Source of the DNA: Oxalobacteraceae bacterium AB_14
Lineage (GTDB): Bacteria; Pseudomonadota; Gammaproteobacteria; Burkholderiales; Burkholderiaceae_D
Assembly (NCBI GenBank): GCA_000381565.1
Contig: KB906725.1
Coordinates: 2,403,093-2,467,092 of the forward strand
Reading direction: 5' to 3'
DNA: 64,000 bases
In this document: positions 8,108 through 16,290 of the stretch, one piece after another
Numbering within the stretch: the first letter of the stretch is position 1
Layout: each line of letters begins with the position of its first letter
Made by a program: the position numbers and the translations under genes
Notes under the pieces: generated by a model
Database searches by the model: none
What the model was told of the DNA's origin: nothing
What the model saw: the letters and a program-made list of their open reading frames with translations, nothing else

Positions 8108-9446
8108 GCCAGATGTCGAAGCGGGTGGTGCCGTGGCCGGTGGCGGCCAGGCGGTAGGTGTAGCCGTGGCGGTTCAGCACCTCCCGCACAAACAGCAGGC
8201 CGATGCCCTGGCCGCCCTTCTTGGTGGTGAAGAAGGGCGTGAACAACTGCCGCGCCGGCACGTCGCCCAGCAGGTCGCCGGAGTCGATCACCGACAGCCG
8301 CACGCCGCCGGCCTCGCTGGCCAGCACGAACTCGATCATCTTCTCGCCGGCCGCATCGGCCGCCCGCGCTTCCACCGCTTCCATCGCGTTCTTGACCACG
8401 TTCAGCAGCGCCTGCTCCATCAGGTGGCGGTCGAGGGCGATGGCCGGCGCCTCGTCGCAGCGCTGCCAGGCGATGCGGATGCCGCGGCTGCGGCACGGCT
8501 CGCGGTACAGGTAGAGGATGTCGTCCATGATGGCGCGCACGACGTTGGGCCGCAGCTCCGGCGCCGGCATCTTGACCACCCGCGTGAAGCGCTCGATGAA
8601 CTCGCCCAGGCTGACGTTGCGGCGCTTGACGGCGACGATGGCGGTGCTGAAGTCTTCGCCGTCGCGCTCGGCCAGCTGGCTGCGGTAGTACAGCAGCGAA
8701 TCGAGCACCGAACCGGTGGCCGCCACCGTGTTGTTGACCTCGTGCGCCAGCACGCGGATCAGCTTGTCGTAGGTGGCTTTCTCCGAGCTCTCCAGTTCGG
8801 CCGTCAACTCCTCGATCAGCAGGAAGTGGCGGGCGAAGCCGCGGTCGTAGAAGTGGCCGCGCTGGCCCCGGTAACGGCGGCCGTCGGTGTCGGTCAGCAG
8901 CTGGCTGTCGCCCAGCGGCAGCGCGTCGAGCTGGGCCAGCAGGCCGGGATGGTGCGGGTCGGCGTCGGCCGGCACGCAGGCCGACAGCGGCTTGCCCTTG
9001 GCGTCGTCCAGCTTGAGCAGCGCGTGCGCGCTGGCGTTGAGCAGGCTGATGCGCCCGTCGAAATCGAACACGATCACCGCGCTCGGGGTCGCCTCCAGCA
9101 GGCGGTCGAGGAAGCCTTGCTGTTCGCCCAGCTGCAGGCGCTCCTGGTACAGCGCGCCCAGCATGGTGTTGAACAGCTGGACCAGCTCGTTCAATTGCGG
9201 ATCGCCGCTTTGCTGCAGGCGCGCCGCATAGTGCTGGTCTTGCAGCAGGTCGTGGAAGTGGCGGGTGTAGCCCAGCGGCTCGAGCGCGCGGCGGATCAGC
9301 CGCACGCCCAGCGCAAAGCTCAGCAGCACCACCGCTTCCAGGCCCAGCATCAGCAGCGGCGACTGGCGGAACAGCGTGATGGTCAGGCCCAGGAACAGCA
9401 GGTGGGCGGCGCCCAGGTAGCCGTACAGGCTGCGGCGCAGGCTCAT
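8100..9446 (-). CDS. NtrY-type sensor histidine kinase of the ABC-transporter operon
   Basis: 448 residues. Two adjacent membrane helices (about 8-26 and 30-50) are separated by only a few residues, so there is no periplasmic sensor domain. A HAMP-like stretch, a PAS-like domain (about 110-170) and the kinase core follow. The phospho-acceptor histidine is in AHEVNN, with N-box NVVKNAMEA and a glycine-rich ATP lid (GGQGIGLLF) in the HATPase domain. The ATG at 9446 overlaps the regulator stop as ATGA, so the two are translationally coupled. It is the last gene of the operon and should phosphorylate the NtrC-type regulator just upstream. Confidence 0.88.
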   Translation of the reverse strand: MSLRRSLYGYLGAAHLLFLGLTITLFRQSPLLMLGLEAVVLLSFALGVRLIRRALEPLGYTRHFHDLLQDQHYAARLQQSGDPQLNELVQLFNTMLGALYQERLQLGEQQGFLDRLLEATPSAVIVFDFDGRISLLNASAHALLKLDDAKGKPLSACVPADADPHHPGLLAQLDALPLGDSQLLTDTDGRRYRGQRGHFYDRGFARHFLLIEELTAELESSEKATYDKLIRVLAHEVNNTVAATGSVLDSLLYYRSQLAERDGEDFSTAIVAVKRRNVSLGEFIERFTRVVKMPAPELRPNVVRAIMDDILYLYREPCRSRGIRIAWQRCDEAPAIALDRHLMEQALLNVVKNAMEAVEARAADAAGEKMIEFVLASEAGGVRLSVIDSGDLLGDVPARQLFTPFFTTKKGGQGIGLLFVREVLNRHGYTYRLAATGHGTTRFDIWLT

Positions 9447-10864
9447 GCGCGCGCTTCGTGGTCGGACTCGGCGCCGGCGTCGCCGCCCAGGCCGTGCCGC
9501 TCCAGCCGCCGGTACAGCGCGGTGCGGCTCAGGCCCAGCGCCTTGGCCACGCGCGAGATATTGCCCTGGTGCTGCTCCAGCGCCTTGGCGATCATGTGGC
9601 GTTCCACCTGCTCCAAGGTCATGCCGTCCACGCCCAGGCTGGACGAGCGCGGCACGCCGCCGCCGCCGTTCTGGTGCTGCTCGGCGGCGATGAAGTCGGC
9701 CTGTTTCAGTTCGCTCTTGCCGACCAGTAGCAAGGTGCGCTCCAGCGTCTGCTTGAGCTGGCGGATATTGCCCGGCCACGGCTGCGCGCCCAGCCACTCC
9801 AGCGCGGCCGGCGCGATGCTGGCCGGCCCCAGGCCATAGCTTTGCGCCACCTGGACGATGATGTGGCGCGCCAGCAGCGGGATGTCGCTGCGCCGCTCGC
9901 GCAGCGGCGGCAGGCGAATGGTGATCAGGTTGAGGCGGTAGAACAGGTCTTCGCGGAACTCGCCGCCGGCCACCAGCTCGGCCAGCTCGCGGTTGGTGGC
10001 CGACACCACGCGGATGTCGGCCCGTTCCATGCGGCTGGCGCCGACCGCCTGATAGGTCTGGTCCTGCAGCACGCGCAGCAGCTTGACCTGGTCGGCGCGG
10101 TTGAGCTCACCGATCTCGTCGAGGAACAGGGTGCCTTCGTGCGCGCTGGCGACGTGGCCCTTGCGGTCGGTCTTGGCGTCGGTGAAGGCGCCGCGCACGT
10201 GGCCGAACATCTCGCTTTCAAACAGCGACGGCGTGATCGCCCCCATGTTGATCTTGACGATGGGCCGCGCCGCGCGCGGGCTGTTGCGGTGCAGGGCGTC
10301 GGCGATCAGCTCCTTGCCGCAGCCGCTCTCGCCCAGGATCAGCACCGGCGCCCTGGTGGCCGCCACCTGGCCGATGGTCGACAACACCTTCAGCAGCCGT
10401 GGATGCTCGCCGACGATGCCGCTGAAATCGAACTGGGCATCGAGCGCGGCGCGCGTCGGACAGCCGGCCAGTGCCGGCGCCGCGGTGTCGAGCGTGGTGC
10501 GGATCAGCTCGATCAGCTGGGCGTTGTCCCAGGGTTTGGTGAAGAAGTTGGCGGCGCCTGCCTGCACGCCCTTGACCGCCAGCGCGATCGAGCCCCAGGC
10601 CGTCATCAGCAGCACCGGCAGCGCCACTTGCCGCTGCTTGATCTCGGCCAGCAGCTGCAAGCCTTCCTCGCCGCTGGTGCGCAGCGAGAAGTTCATGTCC
10701 TGCAGCACCAGGTCGGCCGGCTGGCGCGCCAGCTGCGCCAGCGCCTGCTGCGGGTCGTCGCAGCACACGGTGTCGAAGCCGGATTGCTTGAGCAGCAGCG
10801 CCAGCGACACCTGTACCGCGCTGTCGTCGTCGACGATCAGAATGCGTTGCTTGGGGGATTCCAT
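9443..10864 (-). CDS. Sigma-54-dependent NtrC-family response regulator
   Basis: 473 residues: receiver domain 1-125 (phospho-acceptor in LVLQDMNF, conserved Lys in FFTKPW), AAA+ domain about 145-380 (Walker A GESGCGKE, Walker B TLFLDEIGE) and a C-terminal Fis-type helix-turn-helix about 430-465. The loop that contacts sigma-54 reads GAFTDA, not the usual GAFTGA, but the key Thr is kept. It activates sigma-54 promoters by ATP hydrolysis after phosphorylation. It lies downstream of the second permease and is coupled to the kinase gene by an ATGA overlap. A matching promoter lies in front of the operon at 15300-15315. Confidence 0.92.
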   Translation of the reverse strand: MESPKQRILIVDDDSAVQVSLALLLKQSGFDTVCCDDPQQALAQLARQPADLVLQDMNFSLRTSGEEGLQLLAEIKQRQVALPVLLMTAWGSIALAVKGVQAGAANFFTKPWDNAQLIELIRTTLDTAAPALAGCPTRAALDAQFDFSGIVGEHPRLLKVLSTIGQVAATRAPVLILGESGCGKELIADALHRNSPRAARPIVKINMGAITPSLFESEMFGHVRGAFTDAKTDRKGHVASAHEGTLFLDEIGELNRADQVKLLRVLQDQTYQAVGASRMERADIRVVSATNRELAELVAGGEFREDLFYRLNLITIRLPPLRERRSDIPLLARHIIVQVAQSYGLGPASIAPAALEWLGAQPWPGNIRQLKQTLERTLLLVGKSELKQADFIAAEQHQNGGGGVPRSSSLGVDGMTLEQVERHMIAKALEQHQGNISRVAKALGLSRTALYRRLERHGLGGDAGAESDHEARA

Positions 10865-10878
10865 CGATTCAAACAGCC

Positions 10879-12087
10879 TTATTCATAGTGCAGCGCCTGG
10901 GTCGGGCTCAGGCGCGCGGCGCGCCAGCCCGGATAGAGCGAACAGAGCAAGGATAGCAGATAGATCACGCTGGCCGATAGCGCCGTCGCCATCAAAAACA
11001 CCGCCCAGTTCAGGCTGTCGCCCAGCACGCCGGTCAGCGGCAGTTGCACCAGCAACAGCAGCGCGATGAAGATGGCGCCCGAACTGAGCAGCATCTGCTC
11101 GACGATGATCTGGCTGTAGATGTGGCCGGAATCGGCGCCGATGGCGCGCCGCAGGCCGATCTCCGGGATGCGCTGGGTGGTGTTTTGCCACAGCACGCCG
11201 AACAGGCCGAACGCCACCATTACCAGCAGGAAGGCGGCGATCACCGCCAGCACCGTCAGCGGAATGGTCTGGGCCTTGAGCATCGTGGTGCGCATGTCGG
11301 CCGTCGGCGAGATGGTGTAGCTCCAGTCGTTGCGCACCAGCTTGAGCTGGCGGTTGAGCGCCGCCTCGAAGGTGCGCGGCGTGCCGGGCCGCACCTTGAG
11401 CTGGATCGCGTCCAGCGCACCGCCCTCGACGCTCATCTTGTGGCGCACCAGCATGAAGTTGGTTGGCGACATGAACTCGCCCTGGCTGCGGAATTCCTCG
11501 ACGATGCCGACCACCTTGTACTGCTTGAGCGCCTTCTTCGGGTTGTCCTCGTCCTCGCTGAACACCTGGCCGAGCCCCGGCTTGCCGTCGAACAGCTGCT
11601 GCGCCAGGCGACGGTTGATGACCACCGGCTGCTCGGCGGCGCCGTCGTCGGCCCGCGAGAACCAGCGGCCCTCGGCCAGCGTCATGTGGGCCACGGCGGG
11701 AAATTCGTCGCTCATTTCGAACAGGTTGGAGACGAACTTGCGCTTGCCTTCGCGCAGCGTGAAGTCGCTGGTCCAGTTCGACGACTGGTAGACCGGGAAG
11801 GTGGTGAAGCTCACTTCCACCACTTCCGGCAAGGCCTTCAGGCTCTGGCGCAGCTTGTCGTAGATCTGCGGATCGGATTCGATGCCGCCCTCGGTGCGGG
11901 CGTTGAGCGAGACCGACCACAGGTCCTGGTAGCCGAAGCCGGTCGGCATCTGGTACAGCTGCCAGCTGCGCAGCGCGAACGCGCTGATGGCGAACACCAC
12001 CACGAAGGCCAGCAGGATCTCCAGCGACAGCATCATATTGCGCGACTTGCGCTTCCAGATCAGTTTCAGTAAGTGGCGCAGCATCAT
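10879..12087 (-). CDS. MacB/FtsX-type ABC transporter permease, second copy
   Basis: 402 residues: TM1 near 19-40, a large periplasmic MacB-like domain (about 45-275) and three C-terminal helices, with the conserved cytoplasmic segment QRIPEIGLRRAIGA between the first two. The fold transmits ATP-driven movement across the membrane instead of forming a channel (type VII ABC, mechanotransmission). Start ATG 12087 overlaps the stop of the first permease (ATGA), so they are probably made together as a heterodimer. A longer open frame upstream is antisense noise. Substrate unknown; exporters of this family handle peptides, lipoproteins, antibiotics or siderophores. Confidence 0.88.
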   Translation of the reverse strand: MMLRHLLKLIWKRKSRNMMLSLEILLAFVVVFAISAFALRSWQLYQMPTGFGYQDLWSVSLNARTEGGIESDPQIYDKLRQSLKALPEVVEVSFTTFPVYQSSNWTSDFTLREGKRKFVSNLFEMSDEFPAVAHMTLAEGRWFSRADDGAAEQPVVINRRLAQQLFDGKPGLGQVFSEDEDNPKKALKQYKVVGIVEEFRSQGEFMSPTNFMLVRHKMSVEGGALDAIQLKVRPGTPRTFEAALNRQLKLVRNDWSYTISPTADMRTTMLKAQTIPLTVLAVIAAFLLVMVAFGLFGVLWQNTTQRIPEIGLRRAIGADSGHIYSQIIVEQMLLSSGAIFIALLLLVQLPLTGVLGDSLNWAVFLMATALSASVIYLLSLLCSLYPGWRAARLSPTQALHYE

Positions 12088-13322
12088 GCGGCTCCTTTCA
12101 AGGCGTGGACGGGGTCGAGGCGGGACATTTTCCAGGCCGGCAGCACGCCGGACAGCAGGCCGAACACGGTCGCCAGCAGCAGGCCCATGCCGAACACGGC
12201 CAGGTTCAGTTCCACCTGCAGATAGGGGATCAGGCCCGAGCCCTCCAGCCACCACAGCACCAGCCGCGCGCAGGCCAGGCCGATCAGGCCGCCGGCCAGG
12301 CACAGCAGCACATTCTCCAGCACCAGCTGGCGCACCAGGTGGGCGCTGGTGGCGCCGAAGGCCTTGCGCACGCCGATCTCGCTGCTGCGTTCAAGGATGC
12401 GGCCGGTGTTCAGGTTGACCAGGTTCAGCGCCGGCAGCGCCATGAACAGCAGCATCAGGCCGCCGATGATGAGCAGCAGCGTGGCGGCGCCGGAATCGGC
12501 CCCTTCCTTCTGCAGCAGCATGCGGGAGAACAGGTCGAGCTTGCTGTCGCCCCAGATGCGGGCGATGTTGTAGACCTTGGGATCGTCGAACACCACGGTC
12601 TTGGCGGCGGCCTCGATGTCGCGCTTGATGCGCGGCAGGTCGGCGGCCGTGTGCGCCAGCACCATGAAGGAAAAGTTGCCGAACAGCTGGTTGCGGTAGT
12701 CGGTCGACGGGAAGGTGGTGATGGGCGCCCAGATGTCGGCGAAGGCGTTCAGGTGCATGGCGTCCTCGACCACGCCGATGACGGTGAAGTACTGGCCGCC
12801 GATGCTGATCTTCTGCGCCAGCGCCGGCAGGCCGGGGAACAGCTTGCGCGCGGTGCTGGCGTTGATCACGGCGACGAAGCGGCCCTGGTCGACGTCGGCC
12901 TGGTCCGGCACGCGGCCTTGCAGCACCTTGAAGTCGAGGATTTTCCAGTACTCGGCGTCGGTGCGGCGCATCAGCAGCTCGCTGACGCGGCCCTCCTGGT
13001 AGACCGACACGGTCTCCGGCATGGTGGCGGCCGATACCGCCTCCACGCCCGGCAGCGGCTTGATGTATTTGTCGATCAGCTTGAAGCCGAGCGGGCTGCG
13101 GCGCACGCCCTTGTTCTGGCTGTGGCGGGCCTCGATCATGATGGCTTGCACGAAGCGGTCGCTCTTGCCTTCGACCCCGGTCGGATAAAAAGCGTTTTGC
13201 AGCAGCGCCGTGACCACCAGCAGCACCACCAGCGTCAGCACGATGCACAGCAGGTTGATGGCGGTGAACAGCTTGCGGCGCATGAAGACCTTCCACGCGG
13301 TCAGCAGATAATTCCTGAACAT
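12084..13322 (-). CDS. MacB/FtsX-type ABC transporter permease, first copy
   Basis: 412 residues with the same plan as its neighbour: TM1 about 20-42, a periplasmic domain about 45-285, then three helices near 290, 335 and 375. The motif RSSEIGVRKAFGA after the second helix is the usual coupling region facing the ATPase. The two permeases differ clearly in sequence, so a heterodimer is more likely than a recent duplication. It starts at 13322, nine bases after the ATPase gene, and overlaps the next permease by ATGA. Confidence 0.88.
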   Translation of the reverse strand: MFRNYLLTAWKVFMRRKLFTAINLLCIVLTLVVLLVVTALLQNAFYPTGVEGKSDRFVQAIMIEARHSQNKGVRRSPLGFKLIDKYIKPLPGVEAVSAATMPETVSVYQEGRVSELLMRRTDAEYWKILDFKVLQGRVPDQADVDQGRFVAVINASTARKLFPGLPALAQKISIGGQYFTVIGVVEDAMHLNAFADIWAPITTFPSTDYRNQLFGNFSFMVLAHTAADLPRIKRDIEAAAKTVVFDDPKVYNIARIWGDSKLDLFSRMLLQKEGADSGAATLLLIIGGLMLLFMALPALNLVNLNTGRILERSSEIGVRKAFGATSAHLVRQLVLENVLLCLAGGLIGLACARLVLWWLEGSGLIPYLQVELNLAVFGMGLLLATVFGLLSGVLPAWKMSRLDPVHALKGAA

Positions 13323-13331
13323 GGCGTCCCC

Positions 13332-13994
13332 TTAAGCGACCAGCTGGCCGTCGAACACGCGCACGATGCGGCTGGCGAGCTTGGCTTCCTGCTCGTCGTG
13401 GGTGACCATCACCACGGTCGTGCCTTCGCTGTTGAGCTTGAGCAGGATGTCCATCACCTCCTGGCCCATCTTGCTGTCCAGGTTGCCGGTCGGTTCGTCG
13501 GCCAGCAACACCTGCGGCTGGCCGACGATGGCGCGGGCGATCGCCACGCGCTGCTGCTGGCCGCCCGACAACTGGTTGGGGTAGTGGTCCATGCGGGCGC
13601 CCAGACCGACTTTTTCCAGCGCCTCGCGCGCCAGCCGCTGGCGCTTCTTGGCCGACAGGTCGCGGTACAGCAGCGGCAGCTCGACGTTGTCGATCACGCG
13701 CAGGTCGTTGATCAGGTGGAAGCTCTGGAAGATGAAGCCGAAGGTGTTGTTGCGCAGCTTGGCCACATGCTTGTCCTTGTACGAGGCCACCGGCGTGCCG
13801 CCCACGTGGATGGCGCCGCTGCCTGGACGGTCCAGCAGGCCGATCAGGTTCAGCAGCGTGCTCTTGCCGCAACCGCTGGGGCCCATGATGCAGACGAATT
13901 CCGATTTCGCCACATGCAGGTCGATGTCTTTCAGGGCCAGGGTTTCGACTTTGTCGGTCTGGTAAGTTTTGCTGACTTTGCTCAGGCGTATCAT
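13332..13994 (-). CDS. ABC transporter ATP-binding protein (MacB/LolD type)
   Basis: 220 residues, a complete single ATPase domain: Walker A GPSGCGKSTLLN about residues 39-50, signature LSGGQQQRVAIARA about 141-155, Walker B VLLADEPTGNLDS and the switch His in VTHDEQEA. It powers the two permeases encoded just downstream. The LolD/MacB subfamily is recognised by the Q-rich signature and the TGNLDS end of Walker B. It lies 21 bases after the adaptor gene in one operon. Confidence 0.93.
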   Translation of the reverse strand: MIRLSKVSKTYQTDKVETLALKDIDLHVAKSEFVCIMGPSGCGKSTLLNLIGLLDRPGSGAIHVGGTPVASYKDKHVAKLRNNTFGFIFQSFHLINDLRVIDNVELPLLYRDLSAKKRQRLAREALEKVGLGARMDHYPNQLSGGQQQRVAIARAIVGQPQVLLADEPTGNLDSKMGQEVMDILLKLNSEGTTVVMVTHDEQEAKLASRIVRVFDGQLVA

Positions 13995-14015
13995 GATGCG
14001 GTCCTTTCGATGATG

Positions 14016-15263
14016 TTATTGGGTGACGCGGATGCTGTCGCGTTCCTTGTAGCGGGTGGTGTCTGAAATGATCAGGCGGTCGCCGGCGCGGGCTCCGGCC
14101 AGGATCTCGACGGCCTTGCCGTCGCTGGCGCCGATGTTGAGCGTGGTCTTGCGGGCCACGCCGTCGCGCACCACGAAGATGTCCTGCGGGCCGCGGCCGT
14201 TGAAGGCGGGGCCGTAGTCGGCCAGCAGGGTGTTCTGCTTTTGCTCGGTGACGATGTTCACCTCCACCCGCAGCTTGTTGCGCAGCATCGGATGGCTGGG
14301 CTGGGCCAGGGTGACCAGCAGCTTGACGGTGCCGTTCTGGATTTCCGGCAGGATGGTCTGCACCACGCCGTCCAGCCGCACATTGCCCTGCTCGACGCGC
14401 ACCGCCTGGCCGGCGCTGAGCGCGCGGGCGTGGAAGTCGGACAGCGCGGCTTCGACCTTGTAGTTGCTCAGCTCGGAGACCTTGGCCACCAGCTGGCCGG
14501 TGGCCAGGCTGGCGCCTTCGTCGGCCAGCAGAAAGCTCAGCATGCCGGCGAAGGGCGCGCGCACCTGGGTCTGCGCCAGCAGTTCCTGTTGCTGTTGCAG
14601 CTGCTTTTGCAGGATGCTCTTCTGCAGCCGCGCGCCCTCGATGCTGGACGAGGTGACGCGCTTGCCGTCGTCGATCTGCTCGTGCTGCTGGCGCAGCTGG
14701 ATCTCGGTGCGCTTGACGTTCAGCTCGGCCGTCAGCAGATCCTCGGCCGAGACGCCGCCGGCCTTGCGCAGCGTCTGGTAGCGGCCCAGCTTGACGCGGG
14801 TGGCCTGCAGGTCCAGCTCCAGCAGTTCGATGGCGCTGACGATCTGCTTGCGTTTCTGCTCCATTTCCAGGGTCAGCGCCAGGATGCGGTTTTCCTGCTG
14901 GGCCAGTTGTTCGCGGATGCTGTCGATCGCCAGCACGATGGTGCGGTTGTCCAGTTCCAGCAGCAGCTCGCCGGCCGTGACTTGCTGGCCCAGCTTGGCG
15001 TGGACCTTGGCGACGTGGGTCTGGATCGGACTCGACACCAGTTCCTCGTGGACCGGGATGACGATGCCGGAGGCGTTGATGGTGTTGGCGATATTGCCGA
15101 CGCGGACCTCGGCCAGCAGCACGCTGCCGGCGTCGACGCTGGGGCTGACCACGCGGTTGATGCCCCACGCGGCGGCGCACAGCGTGGCCAGCGCGGCGGC
15201 CAGGACCATGACGGTCTTGCGCCGGCGGCCGGAGATGATAGCAGGGTTGAGCGCCTGGTCCAT
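14016..15263 (-). CDS. Periplasmic adaptor (MacA/HlyD family) of ABC exporter
   Basis: About 415 residues. An N-terminal anchor (about 18-40) is followed by a lipoyl-like half motif, a long coiled-coil hairpin rich in Gln/Leu (about 100-215), the second lipoyl half and beta-barrel domains. It should bridge the inner-membrane permeases to an outer-membrane channel. First gene of the operon. ATG 15263 is chosen because it lies about 26 nt after the predicted sigma-54 start point; the longer frame to 15335 would run through the promoter. No clear Shine-Dalgarno is seen. No TolC-like gene lies nearby, so a shared channel is likely. Confidence 0.86.
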   Translation of the reverse strand: MDQALNPAIISGRRRKTVMVLAAALATLCAAAWGINRVVSPSVDAGSVLLAEVRVGNIANTINASGIVIPVHEELVSSPIQTHVAKVHAKLGQQVTAGELLLELDNRTIVLAIDSIREQLAQQENRILALTLEMEQKRKQIVSAIELLELDLQATRVKLGRYQTLRKAGGVSAEDLLTAELNVKRTEIQLRQQHEQIDDGKRVTSSSIEGARLQKSILQKQLQQQQELLAQTQVRAPFAGMLSFLLADEGASLATGQLVAKVSELSNYKVEAALSDFHARALSAGQAVRVEQGNVRLDGVVQTILPEIQNGTVKLLVTLAQPSHPMLRNKLRVEVNIVTEQKQNTLLADYGPAFNGRGPQDIFVVRDGVARKTTLNIGASDGKAVEILAGARAGDRLIISDTTRYKERDSIRVTQ

Positions 15264-15299
15264 GGGATGCAATAAAAGAGCTGAAGGTGTGCTCACTAT

Positions 15300-15315
15300 T
15301 GCAATTGCCGTGCCA
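15300..15315 (-). promoter_or_regulatory. Sigma-54 (-24/-12) promoter of the adaptor-ABC-regulator operon
   Basis: On the minus strand TGGCACGGCAATTGCA fits the -24/-12 consensus TGGCACGRNNNTTGCW completely, with GG and GC separated by exactly ten bases. Transcription would start near 15289, about 26 nt before the adaptor ATG. The last two genes of the operon encode a sigma-54 activator and its kinase, so positive autoregulation is expected. Confidence 0.8.
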
Positions 15316-15410
15316 CATGGCGGGAATCGCCGCAAAGCCAGTCAAATCAAGGCTCTGGCGCGCGGCCGCCGGCCGGGCCGGCCGAGCGCGCCTGCCCGCC
15401 TCCGTTCAAC

Positions 15411-15430
15411 ACCGTCCGGTAACGGACACC
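15411..15430. promoter_or_regulatory. Candidate enhancer (UAS) for the sigma-54 activator
   Basis: A dyad GTCCG-GTAA-CGGAC (15414-15427) sits about 130 bp upstream of the predicted start point, the usual distance for an NtrC-family enhancer. A further GGTGTCC at 15445-15451 is inverted relative to GGACACC at 15424-15430 and could be a second half-site. The assignment rests only on symmetry and position. Confidence 0.4.
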
Positions 15431-15436
15431 CGCGGT

Positions 15437-15994
15437 CTAAGGGCGGTGTCCATCCAGGCGCATGCTCATGCCGGTGTAGGCGAAGCTGCGGCCGTCGATG
15501 CGGAACAGGTCGTGCGTCTCGCCGGTGCGCTCGAAGCCCTGGCTTTGGTAGAGCCGGAGCGCGGGGGCGTTCACGGACAGCACCTGCAGGTCGATCCAGG
15601 CGAGCTGGGCCGACGTACGCGCCCAGTGCGCGGCGTGCTCGATCAGGCGGCGGCCCAGTCCCTGCTGGCGGAAGGCGCGGTCCACGCCCATGCCCAGCAG
15701 GCAGCGGTGGGCGGCGTAGCGTTCGGGATGGGCGCGCAGGTCGATGTGGCCGGCGATACGGCCGTCGGCGGCGCGCGCCAGCCAGACGCGGCGCCAGCCC
15801 GGCGTGCCCGGCGGCGTCTGCATGCCGGCCCGGAAGGCGGCGGCCTTGTCGGCCGGGAAGCGCGAGTCGGCGCGCGGCAGCGGCTGGAAGTAGGCGGTGT
15901 CGCCCCGGCCGTTGTCGGACAGGTGATCGTTGAGGTAGCGGAGAAAATCGTCGAAGCCGGCAGGCTCCAGCAGGTCGATGTGTAGTTGGCTCAT
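15437..15994 (-). CDS. GNAT-family N-acetyltransferase
   Basis: About 185 residues with the GNAT acetyl-CoA-binding motif A: LGMGVDRAFRQQGLGRRLIE (Q/RxxGxG/A pattern) near residue 105-125, followed by motif B (LQVLSVNAPALRLYQSQGFE). It transfers an acetyl group from acetyl-CoA to an amine; the acceptor cannot be told. Start 15994 gives MSQLHIDLLEP; an earlier ATG at 16012 abuts a dispersed repeat and is less likely. It stands alone, between the sigma-54 operon promoter region and the repeat. Confidence 0.85.
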   Translation of the reverse strand: MSQLHIDLLEPAGFDDFLRYLNDHLSDNGRGDTAYFQPLPRADSRFPADKAAAFRAGMQTPPGTPGWRRVWLARAADGRIAGHIDLRAHPERYAAHRCLLGMGVDRAFRQQGLGRRLIEHAAHWARTSAQLAWIDLQVLSVNAPALRLYQSQGFERTGETHDLFRIDGRSFAYTGMSMRLDGHRP

Positions 15995-16012
15995 CGATAA
16001 ATTGTAGCGCAT

Positions 16013-16108
16013 CGTCGTTCCCGCGCAGGCGGGACGGTCCGCCGTCGCGGTCCGTGCTGAGCGTCCGCGATCAGCGTTCCATGGATTCCCGCCTGCGCGG
16101 GAATGACG
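16013..16108. repeat. Dispersed palindromic repeat (CCCGCGCAGGCGGG family)
   Basis: Inverted arms CGTTCCCGCGCAGGCGGGA and ATGGATTCCCGCCTGCGCGG flank a short unrelated centre. Each arm is itself a small hairpin. Related copies are at 2099-2178, 20772-20848, 39651-39727 and 42131-42210. Confidence 0.8.
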
Positions 16109-16290
16109 GGCTCAGGCTGCTGCGCCTCGGCGGCGGCGGCTTGCTCGACCAGCGCGGCGTGCGCTCGGCCGCGCTGGCGTTTGGGGACCGTGACTTTGCA
16201 TTGAGATTTGTTGCATTGCAATAAATTGGCGGGATGGCATGGGCGTCATGCTATGATCGAAACTCCTGTTTCTTGCGAAATAAACTACTC

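Noticed and set aside
15991..16221. 76-residue minus-strand frame containing VIPAQAGIH
   Set aside because: That peptide is a known by-product of translating the palindromic repeat; no Shine-Dalgarno or domain is seen.
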